Source: Hexactinellida sp. DTS-2022 (lineage: Eukaryota; Porifera; Hexactinellida). From it: a stretch of 64,000 bases of DNA. The DNA lies in contig JAPNXP010000009.1 of NCBI GenBank assembly GCA_028753945.1, positions 6,076,001-6,140,000 of the forward strand, read 5' to 3'. Both the position numbers and the translations under genes were made by a program. Positions within the stretch are counted from its first letter, which is position 1, and each line of letters begins with the position of its first letter. The notes beneath the pieces were generated by a model. The model ran no database searches. It had not been told where the DNA came from and was given only the letters and a program-made list of their open reading frames with translations. Shown here piece after piece: positions 41,589 through 56,837 of this stretch.

Positions 41589-42565
41589 CTGAATACATTG
41601 GACAACCCGATCATTACTTTACATTTCATAATCACTTGAACTATAATCTATTGCATACTAATTACTTATGTTATCCGAATACTGATACTGTTACAATTCC
41701 AGTTCTAATATATCCAGTAAAACATTCCAACTAAATTATAATTCACATCATATTTACCCTCTATTTAGATTTGTGATTTATACTGTGTGTTTTTACAAAC
41801 CTAACTTGGTTTACTGTTAGTTTTCAAGTCCTCAACGGAGCAGGTTTTACTTCAGTGAAGATGATTCCAGAATCTACACAGCAATGCAAGTAAGTTATTC
41901 TATCAGCGATTGCAACTATCTAATTTTGATTATAGTAAAACGAGCCCACAAATATACGTATACTATTGAATTGAAATTCTCTAGAAGAGAGTTGTAATTG
42001 GAGAACATTTAGGTGCGTGCAAGGCCTTATTAGGAGCATGGCTGATTGTATGTCTCCTGATAGAGGGAGGAACAGGTCTGAACTCCTTATTCTACTCAGT
42101 AATTCTAATTTATGATACCTGTTACTCGATCAGGTTTGTTTAGGAGTTTTGTATTGTATCTATATACAATCAGCCAACAATCAACTATAAAACCTGCTGC
42201 ATTCATGACTTTAATTTACCGCGCGAATAATCTTTCTTTGGTTTCCGTTTTGTATAATTAAATTTCTGTGTACAGAACAGAAAGTTGATTATTTATTTAT
42301 TTATTGATTTATACTATTTCAAGTTCGCATTACATACTAGTTTCTATGTTTAGTTCCGTTTAGAAGTTAGTTCTGTCAATGCTACTAGGCTTTTCACATA
42401 ACCTATAAATTAGGCTTATATACAAATTGGCACAAGGTAAATGAATCATTAGAAACTGTTTTCATTAGATCAGAAGGCCATTACGTGTGCAGAGTTTATC
42501 AGTTAGTCAACAGCTTGTTACTTTTGAACTGAAACATTTGAAGTTTGCAACTCATCGTGATAATA
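41589..42565. other. Intergenic region between CFAP57 and IGF2BP-like gene
   Basis: This 977-bp AT-rich stretch has no convincing coding ORF. Around 41821-41890 there is a less AT-rich segment containing an ATG at 41862 and a good splice donor (CAA then GTAAGT at 41889). That could be a 5' leader exon of the following gene, but I cannot find its partner acceptor with confidence. A 12-bp perfect inverted repeat, GGCTGATTGTAT at 42040-42051 and its complement at 42064-42075 of the next hundred (42164-42175), brackets 136 bp. A simple ATTT-rich run lies near 42289-42310. Confidence 0.55.
42040..42175. repeat. 136-bp segment bounded by a perfect 12-bp inverted repeat
   Basis: GGCTGATTGTAT at 42040-42051 is matched exactly in inverse by ATACAATCAGCC at 42164-42175. 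The interior also has TAGGAG beside both ends. The size and inverted ends suggest a miniature transposon, but I see no clear target-site duplication and the repeat does not extend beyond 12 bp. Confidence 0.45.
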
Positions 42566-47947
<5,382 letters not shown>

Positions 47948-48517
47948 CCTCTCTGTTACGTCATCAGATCCTCAGCCCCGATTATACTTCATATAGCTTT
48001 TTTTTATTATATATAGATCCGTTTCTTTATTTGTGTCCGTTCATTCAACCTGCAGATTCATCACCAATCAACTTGCTAATATGTTATAGACCCACCCGTC
48101 ACCCTCATTCATGATTGATTCTCCAATGCTCCATTATTTACAAGGATAATCACGAACCCTATTTGATTGTTGATTCACCCTCATCATGCTCATTTTTATA
48201 CATATTTATTAGAATTCTACCTTATTTGTTTTAGAAATTTTCACGCAATATTTTCATGTATACAATTCGCTTGCCGCTGTCAATTCCGTATTCATTCAGT
48301 TTAGTGTTTTCATACTTTCTTATTATTAAAGATTAATTACAACCTGTCTCCACTTTATTTTATGGGGCTTAATTAATTGAAAATCCAGTTTGAAATTGGG
48401 GTCAAAATTCATAAACCTGGGTACATTCGATATCCTATCTAAAATTGACCTCGCAAACTAATAACATAGTATAGCATGCTCGTATTACAGTACAGTCCCT
48501 TTTATGTTGTATGTAGC
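47948..48517. other. Intergenic region between IGF2BP-like gene and IFT81
   Basis: This 570-bp AT-rich stretch carries the 3' end of the IGF2BP-like gene and the 5' flank of IFT81. A possible polyadenylation hexamer ATTAAA lies near 48326. A short ORF in frame upstream of IFT81 (from ATG 48476) would extend that protein by 14 residues, but the downstream ATG fits the family better. I see no RNA gene or repeat. Confidence 0.6.
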
Positions 48518-51500
48518 ATGAGTGAACAAATAAAGATAATCATTCAGACTCTCAACCAGCCTCCTTTCTGTCGTAATTACAACATAATTACGTTCGATGA
48601 TCTCGAGCCGCTAGCCTTACTGCAGGTTCTGAATGACATCCTATCCCATCTCTCTCCACAGCATGAGATCGATATACGACAGGAAGAACCTAAGACTACT
48701 GCTCTCAGAATGGTTCAGTTCCTAAAAATGTTGAAGTATAACTTCCCCGCTTCCCAGCGAGACATGGCACAGGGTATAATAGGGGGCGAGAAGCGGACCA
48801 TCTACCCTGTAATGGAGTGGCTGTTGAGTCGACTGGCAGACCTCAAGACGAGAGCGTACCTAGCGCAGTACCTCGTCAAGATAGAGGTCCCGCCAGAGTT
48901 CCTAGCGGATCACCAAGTTAGTTACACAAACGCTGCATAGTTATTCTATTGTTTCTTGTTGCTTCTATTCATGCTCTGTTTAGATACAAGAGTTGTACAC
49001 CAGATATGATGCACTGCTGTCTGAGTTCAAACAGCTGCACAGAGCTAGGCAACAGAACCTGACCACTGGAATGAGCGCAGAGGAGGTTAGGAAGGACATT
49101 GAGAGAATGGAAGAGGAGAGAGACCAACTCCAGAACAGGTAATCACACACCTCGATATGATAGCAACTAGTTACAGTAGACCTCGTTCATGCGAATTTCT
49201 GGTTATTACGTACACAGTTTCAGTCTTCTTCAAAGCCTTTCATACAAATTACATCGGTTAATATGAATTTCGGATAAGGATATTTTGACGGTCCTTTGGT
49301 GTATGTTTAATGACGAGATTCTATGTATACTGATTAGACTGAACAACCTAAAGAAGCGAGCAGAGCAGATGCCTAGCTTTTCCCAGAGTCTGGAGGCCTG
49401 TCGCTCCCTCCGAAAGGAGCGAGAGAACCGAGCGGACCTAGCGGAACAGCTGCTGGCCCAGCGGAGCTCTATATCCCGCGCAGACGTGCGTCGCATGAAG
49501 CTGAGCGAGGAGCTGAAGAGTCTACAGGCGCACGGGGACCGGCTCTCCGGACAGACGCTGCTGGACATGAGTGCAGACGAGCTGAGACTCAAGAGGAGTC
49601 TGGCCACGGAGAGGCTCCCTAGAGAGGTACTGCATATAACTTATGGAATTAATTTGTATTTATATCGGCCAACGCCTTCTATTGTAATTTCAGGCATTGA
49701 CAAGGGCATTTGAAACCAGAGGCGTAGATATTCCTGCATTAAGGTGCGGCACTTGTAAATATGGGTGCTGAATTTTCGCACTATAGAATTATATTGATGG
49801 GCATTTTGTGGGATGTGCCGCACCCTGGCTACCCCTCTGTTTGAAACTCAAAATTAACCTTTGCGAAGCCAGGTTTTAAATTTAATAGGTGTTGTGTTAA
49901 AATGTCCGTTTATTATTTACTAATTATACTTGTTAGATATCTGAGATAAAGGATAGGTGCTCCGAGATAGAAAGAATCGCGATGGAGCCAGCCATGACCG
50001 ACCAGGACCTGGAAGTGATGAGAAGTGGAGTAGCCTCGATTAACCGCGATATTGAACAACTCGTGACTGATAAGCTACAAACTATTGACACCAAGGTATT
50101 GCAGTGTGATATGTGTACTAATTACCTTATTATGATTACACAAATAGGTAAACAAATTAATGAAAATTCAAAATCATAGCGTCCCTTTCTACCATTTTCA
50201 TGGTAGAAAGTGTGAGGAGTAAATTAACGCGAATTGCTCCAATTCGCGTTAATTTCATGGAGCGTTAATCTCCGTCGTATTAATTTCATGGCGCGTTAAT
50301 TTCCTATAATAAGGTATGTTTCTCTAGCAAGCAATCATATCTGTGCAAAATGTGCTTTGCTAATTAGTAGTGATCCTTTACTTATAATTCGCTTATGATA
50401 GGGAGATGACAGCCTGATGCTGTACAGACAGCAGGCTAGCATGGTGTCCAACAAGAAGACTAGCCTCAACTCGGCTTGGAGAGAAGCAGACGAACAAGCG
50501 CGAGAGCTGCAAGAGGACCTCGAGAAGAAGCGATACGCGGCTAAGGAAATGGGAGCTACTGAAACACTCAAGGGAGAAGATTTCAAAAGGTGCTTGTATG
50601 ATATTTATATAGATTAATAGCTGCACTTATTGGCTATAATGTTCCCAGATATGTGAGCAAACTCCGTGCGATGAGTAACACCTTCAAGAAGAAGAGACAG
50701 GAGCTGAACGAGCTGAAAGCAGAGGTGGGCGTGTTGGTCCGGACAGAAGAGCTTCTCCATCAGCAGGCCAGAGAGTCAGGCGTAGCGCTGGAAGACGCAG
50801 AGAGAGGCAAGGGGGTGCACGGATTCAGAAAGACACAGGACAACCTAGAAGAGGTCTCAGATGTAAAGTCTAAACTCGACGAGCAGAAAGGCAACACGCT
50901 GGAGAATATGTCACAGGTGAATACCCTACCCTACAGAGCGTGTATAGTCCATGGTTGTATCTGAGTTGACCCCAGGTAGTTGTGAAACTCTCGGAGGCTA
51001 TTTCAGAGAAGAAGGCAGCTCTCGCGCCTCTCATAAAACAGCTGCGTCCGCTCAGAAAGCAAGAGGCAGATCTAAGAAGCGAGCACGGGCTTAAGAAGTC
51101 TGGTTACGACACTGTGTACGTGCGTCTAGAGGGACAGAGGATGCAAACTGAGACAGCTGTTAAAGCCCTAAGACAGGAGTGTATGGCAGATGAGAGTAGG
51201 TTAGTCATCCTATTAACATACATTGGAATTGCTTTATTTGCAACTCGCATTTTGCATGAAATTTGGTTGCTAATAGGCGAAGTTGCTATTAGAGGAACAG
51301 AAATAACATTAAAAGCTCGCTTGAGAACTTAAAATATGTTGCTAATAGGGGAGTCGCTAATAAAGCGATTCCACTGTATCTATTATCCGTGAGTTTACGC
51401 CTAACTTCACTCAGGTATCACTACCTCCAGTTCATGCAGACAGAAGTGAATGCGGGGCAAGAGAGGGTCTCTAACGAGCTGAAGAGCTACATGGGCGGGA

Positions 51501-51757
51501 GGGACTCGCATAAGAAGAAATCTCTCCGAGATGTGTACACACGGAAGATACAGGAAGCCGAGAATGCAGGGAAAGCTCTGAAAGAAAAACAGAAAATTGT
51601 TAAGTCAACACACAGCGCAAACCTGGCTCAGATGGGAATGTGGGAAGATCTCCAAAAGCTGTTTCTCTGTAAACTAGAGCTAGCGGACCAACTAACGCAC
51701 TCCTCTCAGGAGCCTATAGGGGGCCTAAAGGATAGCGAGAATGTTCTCACTCTATAG
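48518..51757 (+). CDS. IFT81: Intraflagellar transport protein 81
   Basis: IFT81 is a core IFT-B subunit that, with IFT74, binds tubulin cargo for cilium building. I join 8 exons: 48518-48916, 48984-49138, 49338-49626, 49937-50095, 50402-50589, 50649-50916, 50976-51199 and 51415-51757. This gives 674 residues, essentially the human length (676 as I recall). The N-terminal calponin-homology-like module is clear: MSEQIKIIIQTLNQPPF, YNIITFDDLEPLALLQVLND, YPVMEWLL. The rest is coiled coil with family stretches SLMLYRQQASMVSNKKTSL, LKGEDFKRYVSKLR and RYHYLQFMQTEV. I use the ATG at 48518, which aligns with other IFT81 proteins. The 3' end faces the NHL gene tail to tail, 211 bp away. Four introns carry repeats: 2, 3, 4 and 7. 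Confidence 0.95.
49174..49325. mobile_element. Pogo-like MITE abutting an IFT81 3' splice site
   Basis: This 152-bp element has imperfect inverted ends: CAGTAGACCTCGTTCAT on the left and the complement of CATAGAATCTCGTCAT on the right. TA flanks both sides. It makes up most of IFT81 intron 2 and stops 12 bp before the acceptor AG at 49336-49337, so the branch point probably lies in transposon-derived sequence. Confidence 0.6.
49717..49839. mobile_element. Non-autonomous hAT element with perfect 8-bp target duplication
   Basis: This 123-bp element in IFT81 intron 3 begins CAGAGGCGTAG and ends CTACCCCTCTG, and both arms contain an inverted GGTGCGGCAC block. The 8-bp sequence TTTGAAAC stands on both sides exactly (49709-49716 and 49840-49847). 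CAGAGG-type ends with an 8-bp duplication are the hallmark of the hAT superfamily. The perfect duplication suggests a fairly recent insertion. There is no coding capacity. Confidence 0.88.
50185..50312. repeat. Strong hairpins and degenerate tandem repeat in IFT81 intron 4
   Basis: CTTTCTACCA and TGGTAGAAAG form a perfect 10-bp stem with a 6-base loop (50185-50210). TTAACGCGAATT and AATTCGCGTTAA form a perfect 12-bp stem with a 5-base loop (50224-50252). A GCGTTAATTTCATGG-like unit then repeats about three times. This resembles a palindromic mobile repeat, but no target duplication is evident. Confidence 0.7.
51221..51376. mobile_element. Pogo/mariner-like MITE in IFT81 intron 7
   Basis: This 156-bp element has inverted ends CATTGGAATTGCTTTATTTG (left) and the complement of CAGTGGAATCGCTTTATTAG (right). 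These continue as GCAACTC/GCGACTC and GTTGCTAATAGG-type blocks. TA flanks both sides (51219-51220 and 51377-51378). It occupies most of the 215-bp intron and has no coding capacity. Confidence 0.8.
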
Positions 51758-51968
51758 ACTTGTTATGGCAACCTGTTTACTTGATTATTTCTCTTAAATT
51801 CGTTATTCGATATCAACTTTGGATTGGTAAGTCTAATTTCATGAATATTTATACAACTAGCAGTTAATCTTTATATAATTTACACAAATAGGATTAATGG
51901 AGTCTCATTAATGTTGTTTTGGTAATCTCACACACAACCACTTGCATTTATACATCCCTAAGTGCATA

Positions 51969-53210
51969 TTAGTAACTTGTTATCAATTCTTTCAGTGGAA
52001 AACATTGGATTCTATTGTTATCTTGGTCGCATACCATGAGCAGCTCTCCGTTGATAGCTATCCCTTCTGGCCTCATGAACTGCCCGCATTCCTTTCCCCT
52101 ATTCCCATACTTCACACAGGTTGTTCTGTCTCCTTGGAACACCAAGAGGTTATGAGCCTGAAAGTCCGTAACGAATATGTCGTCATCGTCTGTGATGCAC
52201 ACATCCCAGCCGAGTCCCTCTAGCTCGCTCCGCGGAATCTGACACCCCAGTTGGAAGAGCAGCTGTCCAAACAGTGAGTATACGTTTATGCAAGGGTGTC
52301 CCCTGTGTAGCACCACTACGTCAGTTTTGCTGTTCATGTTAACGTTAATCGGCTTTCTCAGCTGGCCTGGAGTTTTGTTCTCGTAACCAATGAAATGTGA
52401 GAATGCTAAGTTTCTGAACACCTGTACTCTGTTGTTGTCACGCTCACACACCAGGAGCACATCGTCTCGAGCTGCCACTCCGAATGGGTACTGGAACTCC
52501 CCTTTATCATCCCCTCTCCTGCCCAGGGATTTAACGAAGGATTTATTCTTCTCATACACGTGCAGTGTGTGTTCGCTTGATAGGGTTACGAACACATGTT
52601 TCCTCGACACAGCGATTCCTCCTAGCTGCATTTTCCCCGAACACTTCATCGGGACTGTGCTTATAATCGACCCGTCTGGGGATATGGATACGATCTCTTT
52701 CTTGTATTGCAGAGAGAGAACATACGTGTTCCCCTCCTCGTCTGAGTCTATCGATAGGGGCAGGAACTTGTCGCTCATGGCCTCCCTCTCAGGGAGGATC
52801 TGGCTGGGCTGCACGTGCTGTCCGTCTAGCAGAATGCTGCCTAGGTTGGAGAGCTGGAGATGGATGGTTTCGTCAAGACAGAACTGGATATCTGTGAACT
52901 GTGGGACAACCTCCTGGTCTCGGATCTCTCTGATCTGCTCGTCGATGCTTTCTAGGAACATCTGTTTGAGAGATGAGACCTCCTTTGCTCGCATCTGTTG
53001 GTTGGTGCACTGTTTCATGGACTGGAGTTGTGAAATTACTTCTCCCTTTCTCTCTTCGACACCGAACTGTTCACGCTCCAGCTCGTCTAGCCGGTCGAGC
53101 AGCTCGTCTCTGCGCTTCTGGAGAGCTACTATTAACTCCTCAAATTGTGATGAGACCTCTTTTCTTGCCTTTTTGATCCTTTCTTGAATATTAAGATTTC
53201 TAGTTGCCAT
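51969..53210 (-). CDS. Coiled-coil NHL-repeat (TRIM-NHL-like) protein
   Basis: This is a single-exon 413-residue protein on the minus strand. Residues 8-110 form a charged coiled coil (VALQKRRDELLDRLDELERE). Residues from about 165 to 408 form a six-bladed NHL beta-propeller. Its blades show the NHL pattern, for example GEFQYPFGVAARDDVLLVCE, RDNNRVQVF, DIFVTDFQAHNLLVFQ and RPEGIAINGELLMVCDQDN. It looks like the C-terminal part of TRIM2/TRIM71-type proteins, but there is no RING finger or B-box, so ubiquitin-ligase activity is not expected from this chain alone. Such RING-less coiled-coil NHL proteins may bind RNA or proteins; which is unknown. It is convergent with IFT81 and divergent from the chloride transporter gene, 841 bp away. 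Confidence 0.9.
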   Translation of the reverse strand: MATRNLNIQERIKKARKEVSSQFEELIVALQKRRDELLDRLDELEREQFGVEERKGEVISQLQSMKQCTNQQMRAKEVSSLKQMFLESIDEQIREIRDQEVVPQFTDIQFCLDETIHLQLSNLGSILLDGQHVQPSQILPEREAMSDKFLPLSIDSDEEGNTYVLSLQYKKEIVSISPDGSIISTVPMKCSGKMQLGGIAVSRKHVFVTLSSEHTLHVYEKNKSFVKSLGRRGDDKGEFQYPFGVAARDDVLLVCERDNNRVQVFRNLAFSHFIGYENKTPGQLRKPINVNMNSKTDVVVLHRGHPCINVYSLFGQLLFQLGCQIPRSELEGLGWDVCITDDDDIFVTDFQAHNLLVFQGDRTTCVKYGNRGKECGQFMRPEGIAINGELLMVCDQDNNRIQCFPLKELITSY

Positions 53211-54051
53211 TCTCTTTTGAGTAATTGTATTAATTGAAGAGTTACTCCATTAGCATTGATTTCTCAATTTATAGCCGATATTTTTATATACTAATTCTTT
53301 TGTGGTTGTCAAAGGATATTCAGACGAATTGCCCTAATTTTCAATTAATTAAGTTTTGTGGACTCTTTCAGAAAGCTTCTACCGCATATCCCGAGCTAAT
53401 AATGATATCTGTGACTCAATTGTTTAGTCTCTTAGCACTCATTCCAATACTAAAGATACAATTTGGTTAAAAACTTACCAATGTACATTCATCATTTTAG
53501 TGCAAACACATACTGTTGACTGGATGCTCTCAAGCTTTCCACAAAAATTACTTTATTATTCCACAACACAAGTTGATTGTATAACTTTAGAGTAGATGTT
53601 GGTTTTTATATGAATTCTCCACACCTGTATTTGCTGTCACAAAGTTCGTACTTTCATTGAGTAGCTAAGCCAGTGGAGCAATTATGAATCAACATTTGCA
53701 ATGTTATTTTATTTTAATAATATGTAGGAAATATGTCTCTCTTTTCTCTTTTGTGAATCTCAATTACAAATGCGAGCTCAACTCTTCTATCAACCAAATT
53801 AAATGCTACCCTACAGATGGAAGTTTTATCTATGTGGGTTCCTTTTGTTTTGAGAAATTTAGGATTCATTATAGTAATCTTTATTTCCTTCACAATCAAA
53901 CAAATTCAATAGAAATCGTTTCGACATTGCACTGTGGTCATACATAATATAGGATTTAATGATTCCATTCATAAACCAATTATTGGTAACTACCTCACCA
54001 TTGTTGCCTATAAATACATGGATCGTTGTTAAATTACTTTAATTATACGAA
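53211..54051. other. Head-to-head promoter region (NHL gene and ClC-7 gene)
   Basis: This 841-bp AT-rich gap lies between the divergently transcribed NHL and chloride-transporter genes and must hold both promoters unless they are farther away. I find no convincing TATA box, tRNA or conserved repeat. An 87-codon ORF at 53684-53947 has no recognisable domain and the AT-rich composition of its surroundings; I do not treat it as a gene. Confidence 0.6.
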
Positions 54052-56586
54052 ATGTGTGACAGTGACGATGATAGCAGGCCACTACTCTGTGGAAATAACT
54101 CGGCACACATTAACGTTAATCAAAACGCACTCAATTATCGCCAACGCAAACACATCAGTACAAAATTGAATCATCCATCAGGCCTGGATTTCTCAGGCAC
54201 ACTCAACTACCTGGGCCAGAGGTCATATCGAGCTGTCAATGATTTCAAGACTTACATGCATCCTAAAGAATATAACTACTCTACTGTATCAGAGGAATTT
54301 AGCGAGAGCAGAGATAGCAGTTTCACTATTATCGACGAAGACCCGAGGATTGTTGAGGCTGTCAACGGCAGTCATTTTCTTTCCTCTAAATATGAGAGTC
54401 TTGACTATGACGTCATGGAAAACGAGCTCTACTACGAAGGCGAGAAGTCGCATGGGTCGCATCTCTACGTTAGTCTAGTGCGCTGGCTGCTTATGCTCTC
54501 CATTGGCTGTACTGTTGGTCTCGTGGCTGTAGGGCTGGATCTAGCTATGACTCACCTCGCGGAAGCCAAGTACGAGCTTATCAAAAGCACAATAACTCGC
54601 TGCATTGACTATGGATGCACTTGTTGGGCATTTCTCTTATGGATGACTATCGACTGTTGCTTGGTTCTGTTTGCAGCGACTCTTGCCGTGTGTGTCTGTC
54701 CTGCGGCTTGCGGCTCGGGCGTGCCTGAGATCAAATGCTATCTGAACGGAGTTAAGATCCCTGGAGTCGTCAGACTCAAAACCCTTATTGTGAAGTCTAT
54801 CGGGGTTATATGTGTGGTTGCTGGTGGGCTAGCGGGCGGGAGAGAAGGACCTATGATCCACATTGGGTCTATTATAGCAGCCGGTATTTCGCAGGGGAGA
54901 GCTAATAGTTTTCGTTTTGACATTCTGCGGTGGTTCCCTAAACTAGCTAAGGTATTTGAGAATTTTAGAAATGATAAGGAGAAGCGAGACTTCGTGAGTG
55001 CGGGCGCTGCTGCAGGTGTTTCTGCGGCTTTTGGCGCTCCGATCGGAGGGGTTCTGTTCAGTTTGGAAGAGGGAGCCAGTTTCTGGAACCAGGCCCTAAC
55101 TTGGAGGATATTTTTTTCTTCGATGAGCTCAGCTTTTGTTGTAACTGTTCTTTTGTCCGCTGTTGATGATCATCTAGGCGCCATAACGTATCAAGGTCTT
55201 GTTAACTTTGGACAGTTCCCTTACGAAAACTGTCACATTGACAGCTATGACATCTTCACTGTGATTATCCTTGGCACGATGGGTGGTTTGCTAGGCGCTT
55301 TATTCAACTCAATCAGCTTCAGACTAACTCTATTCCGAAGAAAATACCTGAACCGTCTCAAAGTGTGTAGGATTTTAGAGGCAGCCGTTGTCTCCATATT
55401 CTCCACAGCAATTGGCTTCTCGGCTATTTACTTCTTCAGCGACTGCCACTCATTGAGAACCTATGAAGAGTCAAAGTACGCAGAGCACCACCCCATGCAG
55501 ATGTTCTGTGCGGACGGAGAGTACAATGCGCTCGCAACGCTCATATTCACCACGCCCGAGGAGTCCATCAAGAAGCTATTCCACAACCCCAAGCTCGCTT
55601 ACTCCTGTCTGCATCTCTTGTTCTTCTTCGTGGTGTACTTCCTGCTCACTTGCTGGGTGTTCGGATTGTGTGTCCCTGCAGGTTTGTTTGTCCCAGCTCT
55701 TCTAACAGGCGCCACCATGGGGAGATCTTTCGGTGAGGGATTGCATGCCTTGTTACCGAATAGCGAATGGGTTGTTCCTGGGAAATATGCTGTAATTGGA
55801 TCTGCAGCCTTCTTGGGAGGGGTATCCCATATGACGCTAAGCTTAACTGTTATCCTCATAGAAACCACTGGGAATACTAGCTATGGACTCCTCATTATGG
55901 TAACTGTGATCATCGCTAAATGGGTCGGGGGCTTGTTTCAAGAAGGCATCTATGAGGCCAATATTAAATTGAAAAGCATTCCTCTGTTGCCTTGGGAACA
56001 TCCAGAGACAGCCACCAACAAGCAAGCTAAGGACGTGATGGCCTCTCCCGTATGCACATTCCAACCCATCGAACAGGTTGGCAAGATAATCGCGGTTCTC
56101 AGTCACACCAACCACAACGGTTTCCCTATTGTTGACGGTCGTGGCTGCAGCAGTGCACACGATGATCACTTTACATACGGCCAATACCGCGGCTTCATTA
56201 ATCGCAGTCAGCTGATCATTCTCTTAAAGCACAAAGTGTTCTTCAAAGACCTCCGCGCCCCCTATCGCCCGCCCTACCTCTCACTGTACTACTTCAAGAC
56301 CGAGTATCCACGGTTCCCTGAAATCGACTCAATACACACCACTGTTGAGGAGGACTCGCATTTCATAGACCTGCAGCCGTATATGAATAGAGGCACTTAC
56401 ACAGTTACGATTAACGCTAGCTATCCGAGGATATTCCGTCTGTTCAGAGCGCTAGGCCTGAGACACCTTGTGGTTGTGAACGAGAATAACGAAGTGGTTG
56501 GAATCGTGACTAGGAAGGATTTGGGAAGGTTTAGAGAGAGTAAGAGGTGTGGGAAACCTAAAATAGAATATCTAGATATTCGCTAA
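54052..56586 (+). CDS. CLCN7: ClC-7-type lysosomal chloride/proton exchanger
   Basis: The 844-residue protein comes from one uninterrupted exon. Family motifs in order are GSGVPEIKCYLNG (residue 221 on), GGREGPMIHIGS (gating glutamate E265), AAFGAPIGGVLFSLEEGASF (proton glutamate pair E339-E340), GLFVPALLTGA (544 on) and two C-terminal CBS domains (about 655-725 and 775-840, ending GLRHLVVVNENNEVVGIVTR). The keeping of both glutamates marks an exchanger, not a channel. Best resemblance is to ClC-7, which sets chloride and pH balance in lysosomes with OSTM1. The N-terminus has an acidic dileucine sorting motif, DSRPLL at residues 7-12, consistent with endolysosomal delivery. A polyadenylation hexamer AATAAA lies at 56670-56675. 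The lack of introns is unusual beside intron-rich neighbours. Confidence 0.95.
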   Translation: MCDSDDDSRPLLCGNNSAHINVNQNALNYRQRKHISTKLNHPSGLDFSGTLNYLGQRSYRAVNDFKTYMHPKEYNYSTVSEEFSESRDSSFTIIDEDPRIVEAVNGSHFLSSKYESLDYDVMENELYYEGEKSHGSHLYVSLVRWLLMLSIGCTVGLVAVGLDLAMTHLAEAKYELIKSTITRCIDYGCTCWAFLLWMTIDCCLVLFAATLAVCVCPAACGSGVPEIKCYLNGVKIPGVVRLKTLIVKSIGVICVVAGGLAGGREGPMIHIGSIIAAGISQGRANSFRFDILRWFPKLAKVFENFRNDKEKRDFVSAGAAAGVSAAFGAPIGGVLFSLEEGASFWNQALTWRIFFSSMSSAFVVTVLLSAVDDHLGAITYQGLVNFGQFPYENCHIDSYDIFTVIILGTMGGLLGALFNSISFRLTLFRRKYLNRLKVCRILEAAVVSIFSTAIGFSAIYFFSDCHSLRTYEESKYAEHHPMQMFCADGEYNALATLIFTTPEESIKKLFHNPKLAYSCLHLLFFFVVYFLLTCWVFGLCVPAGLFVPALLTGATMGRSFGEGLHALLPNSEWVVPGKYAVIGSAAFLGGVSHMTLSLTVILIETTGNTSYGLLIMVTVIIAKWVGGLFQEGIYEANIKLKSIPLLPWEHPETATNKQAKDVMASPVCTFQPIEQVGKIIAVLSHTNHNGFPIVDGRGCSSAHDDHFTYGQYRGFINRSQLIILLKHKVFFKDLRAPYRPPYLSLYYFKTEYPRFPEIDSIHTTVEEDSHFIDLQPYMNRGTYTVTINASYPRIFRLFRALGLRHLVVVNENNEVVGIVTRKDLGRFRESKRCGKPKIEYLDIR

Positions 56587-56837
56587 ATCAGTTCTATTCA
56601 ATTGTAATATATCATCTTTCAAGCAATATTAATGGGTTATTATTTGATATATGTACTGTAAGTATTTGGAATAAATAATGTAATATTATCACTTATTAAT
56701 TAATTTATTAACTTAGAATATGGATAACTAGTATTGTTACGAGTCCTTCGGTCAAATCACACTCGAGCCAAAGTGCCCCGATTAAGCGTAGTATCCTATA
56801 GTTAAATTGGTACTGTTGTTTGTTAGTGCGTAGTAGC

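Noticed and set aside
41821..41888. A possible small coding exon with ATG at 41862 and a GTAAGT donor
   Set aside because: No matching acceptor joins it in frame to the IGF2BP start, whose own ATG at 42566 begins the RRM as in the family. It remains a possible 5' leader only.
52390..53187. 265-codon plus-strand ORF opposite the NHL gene
   Set aside because: The minus strand encodes a clear coiled-coil NHL propeller; the plus frame is Ser/Cys-rich shadow sequence.
53684..53947. 87-codon ORF in the NHL/ClC-7 promoter region
   Set aside because: It has AT-rich composition, no domain, and shows the same base make-up as flanking non-coding DNA.
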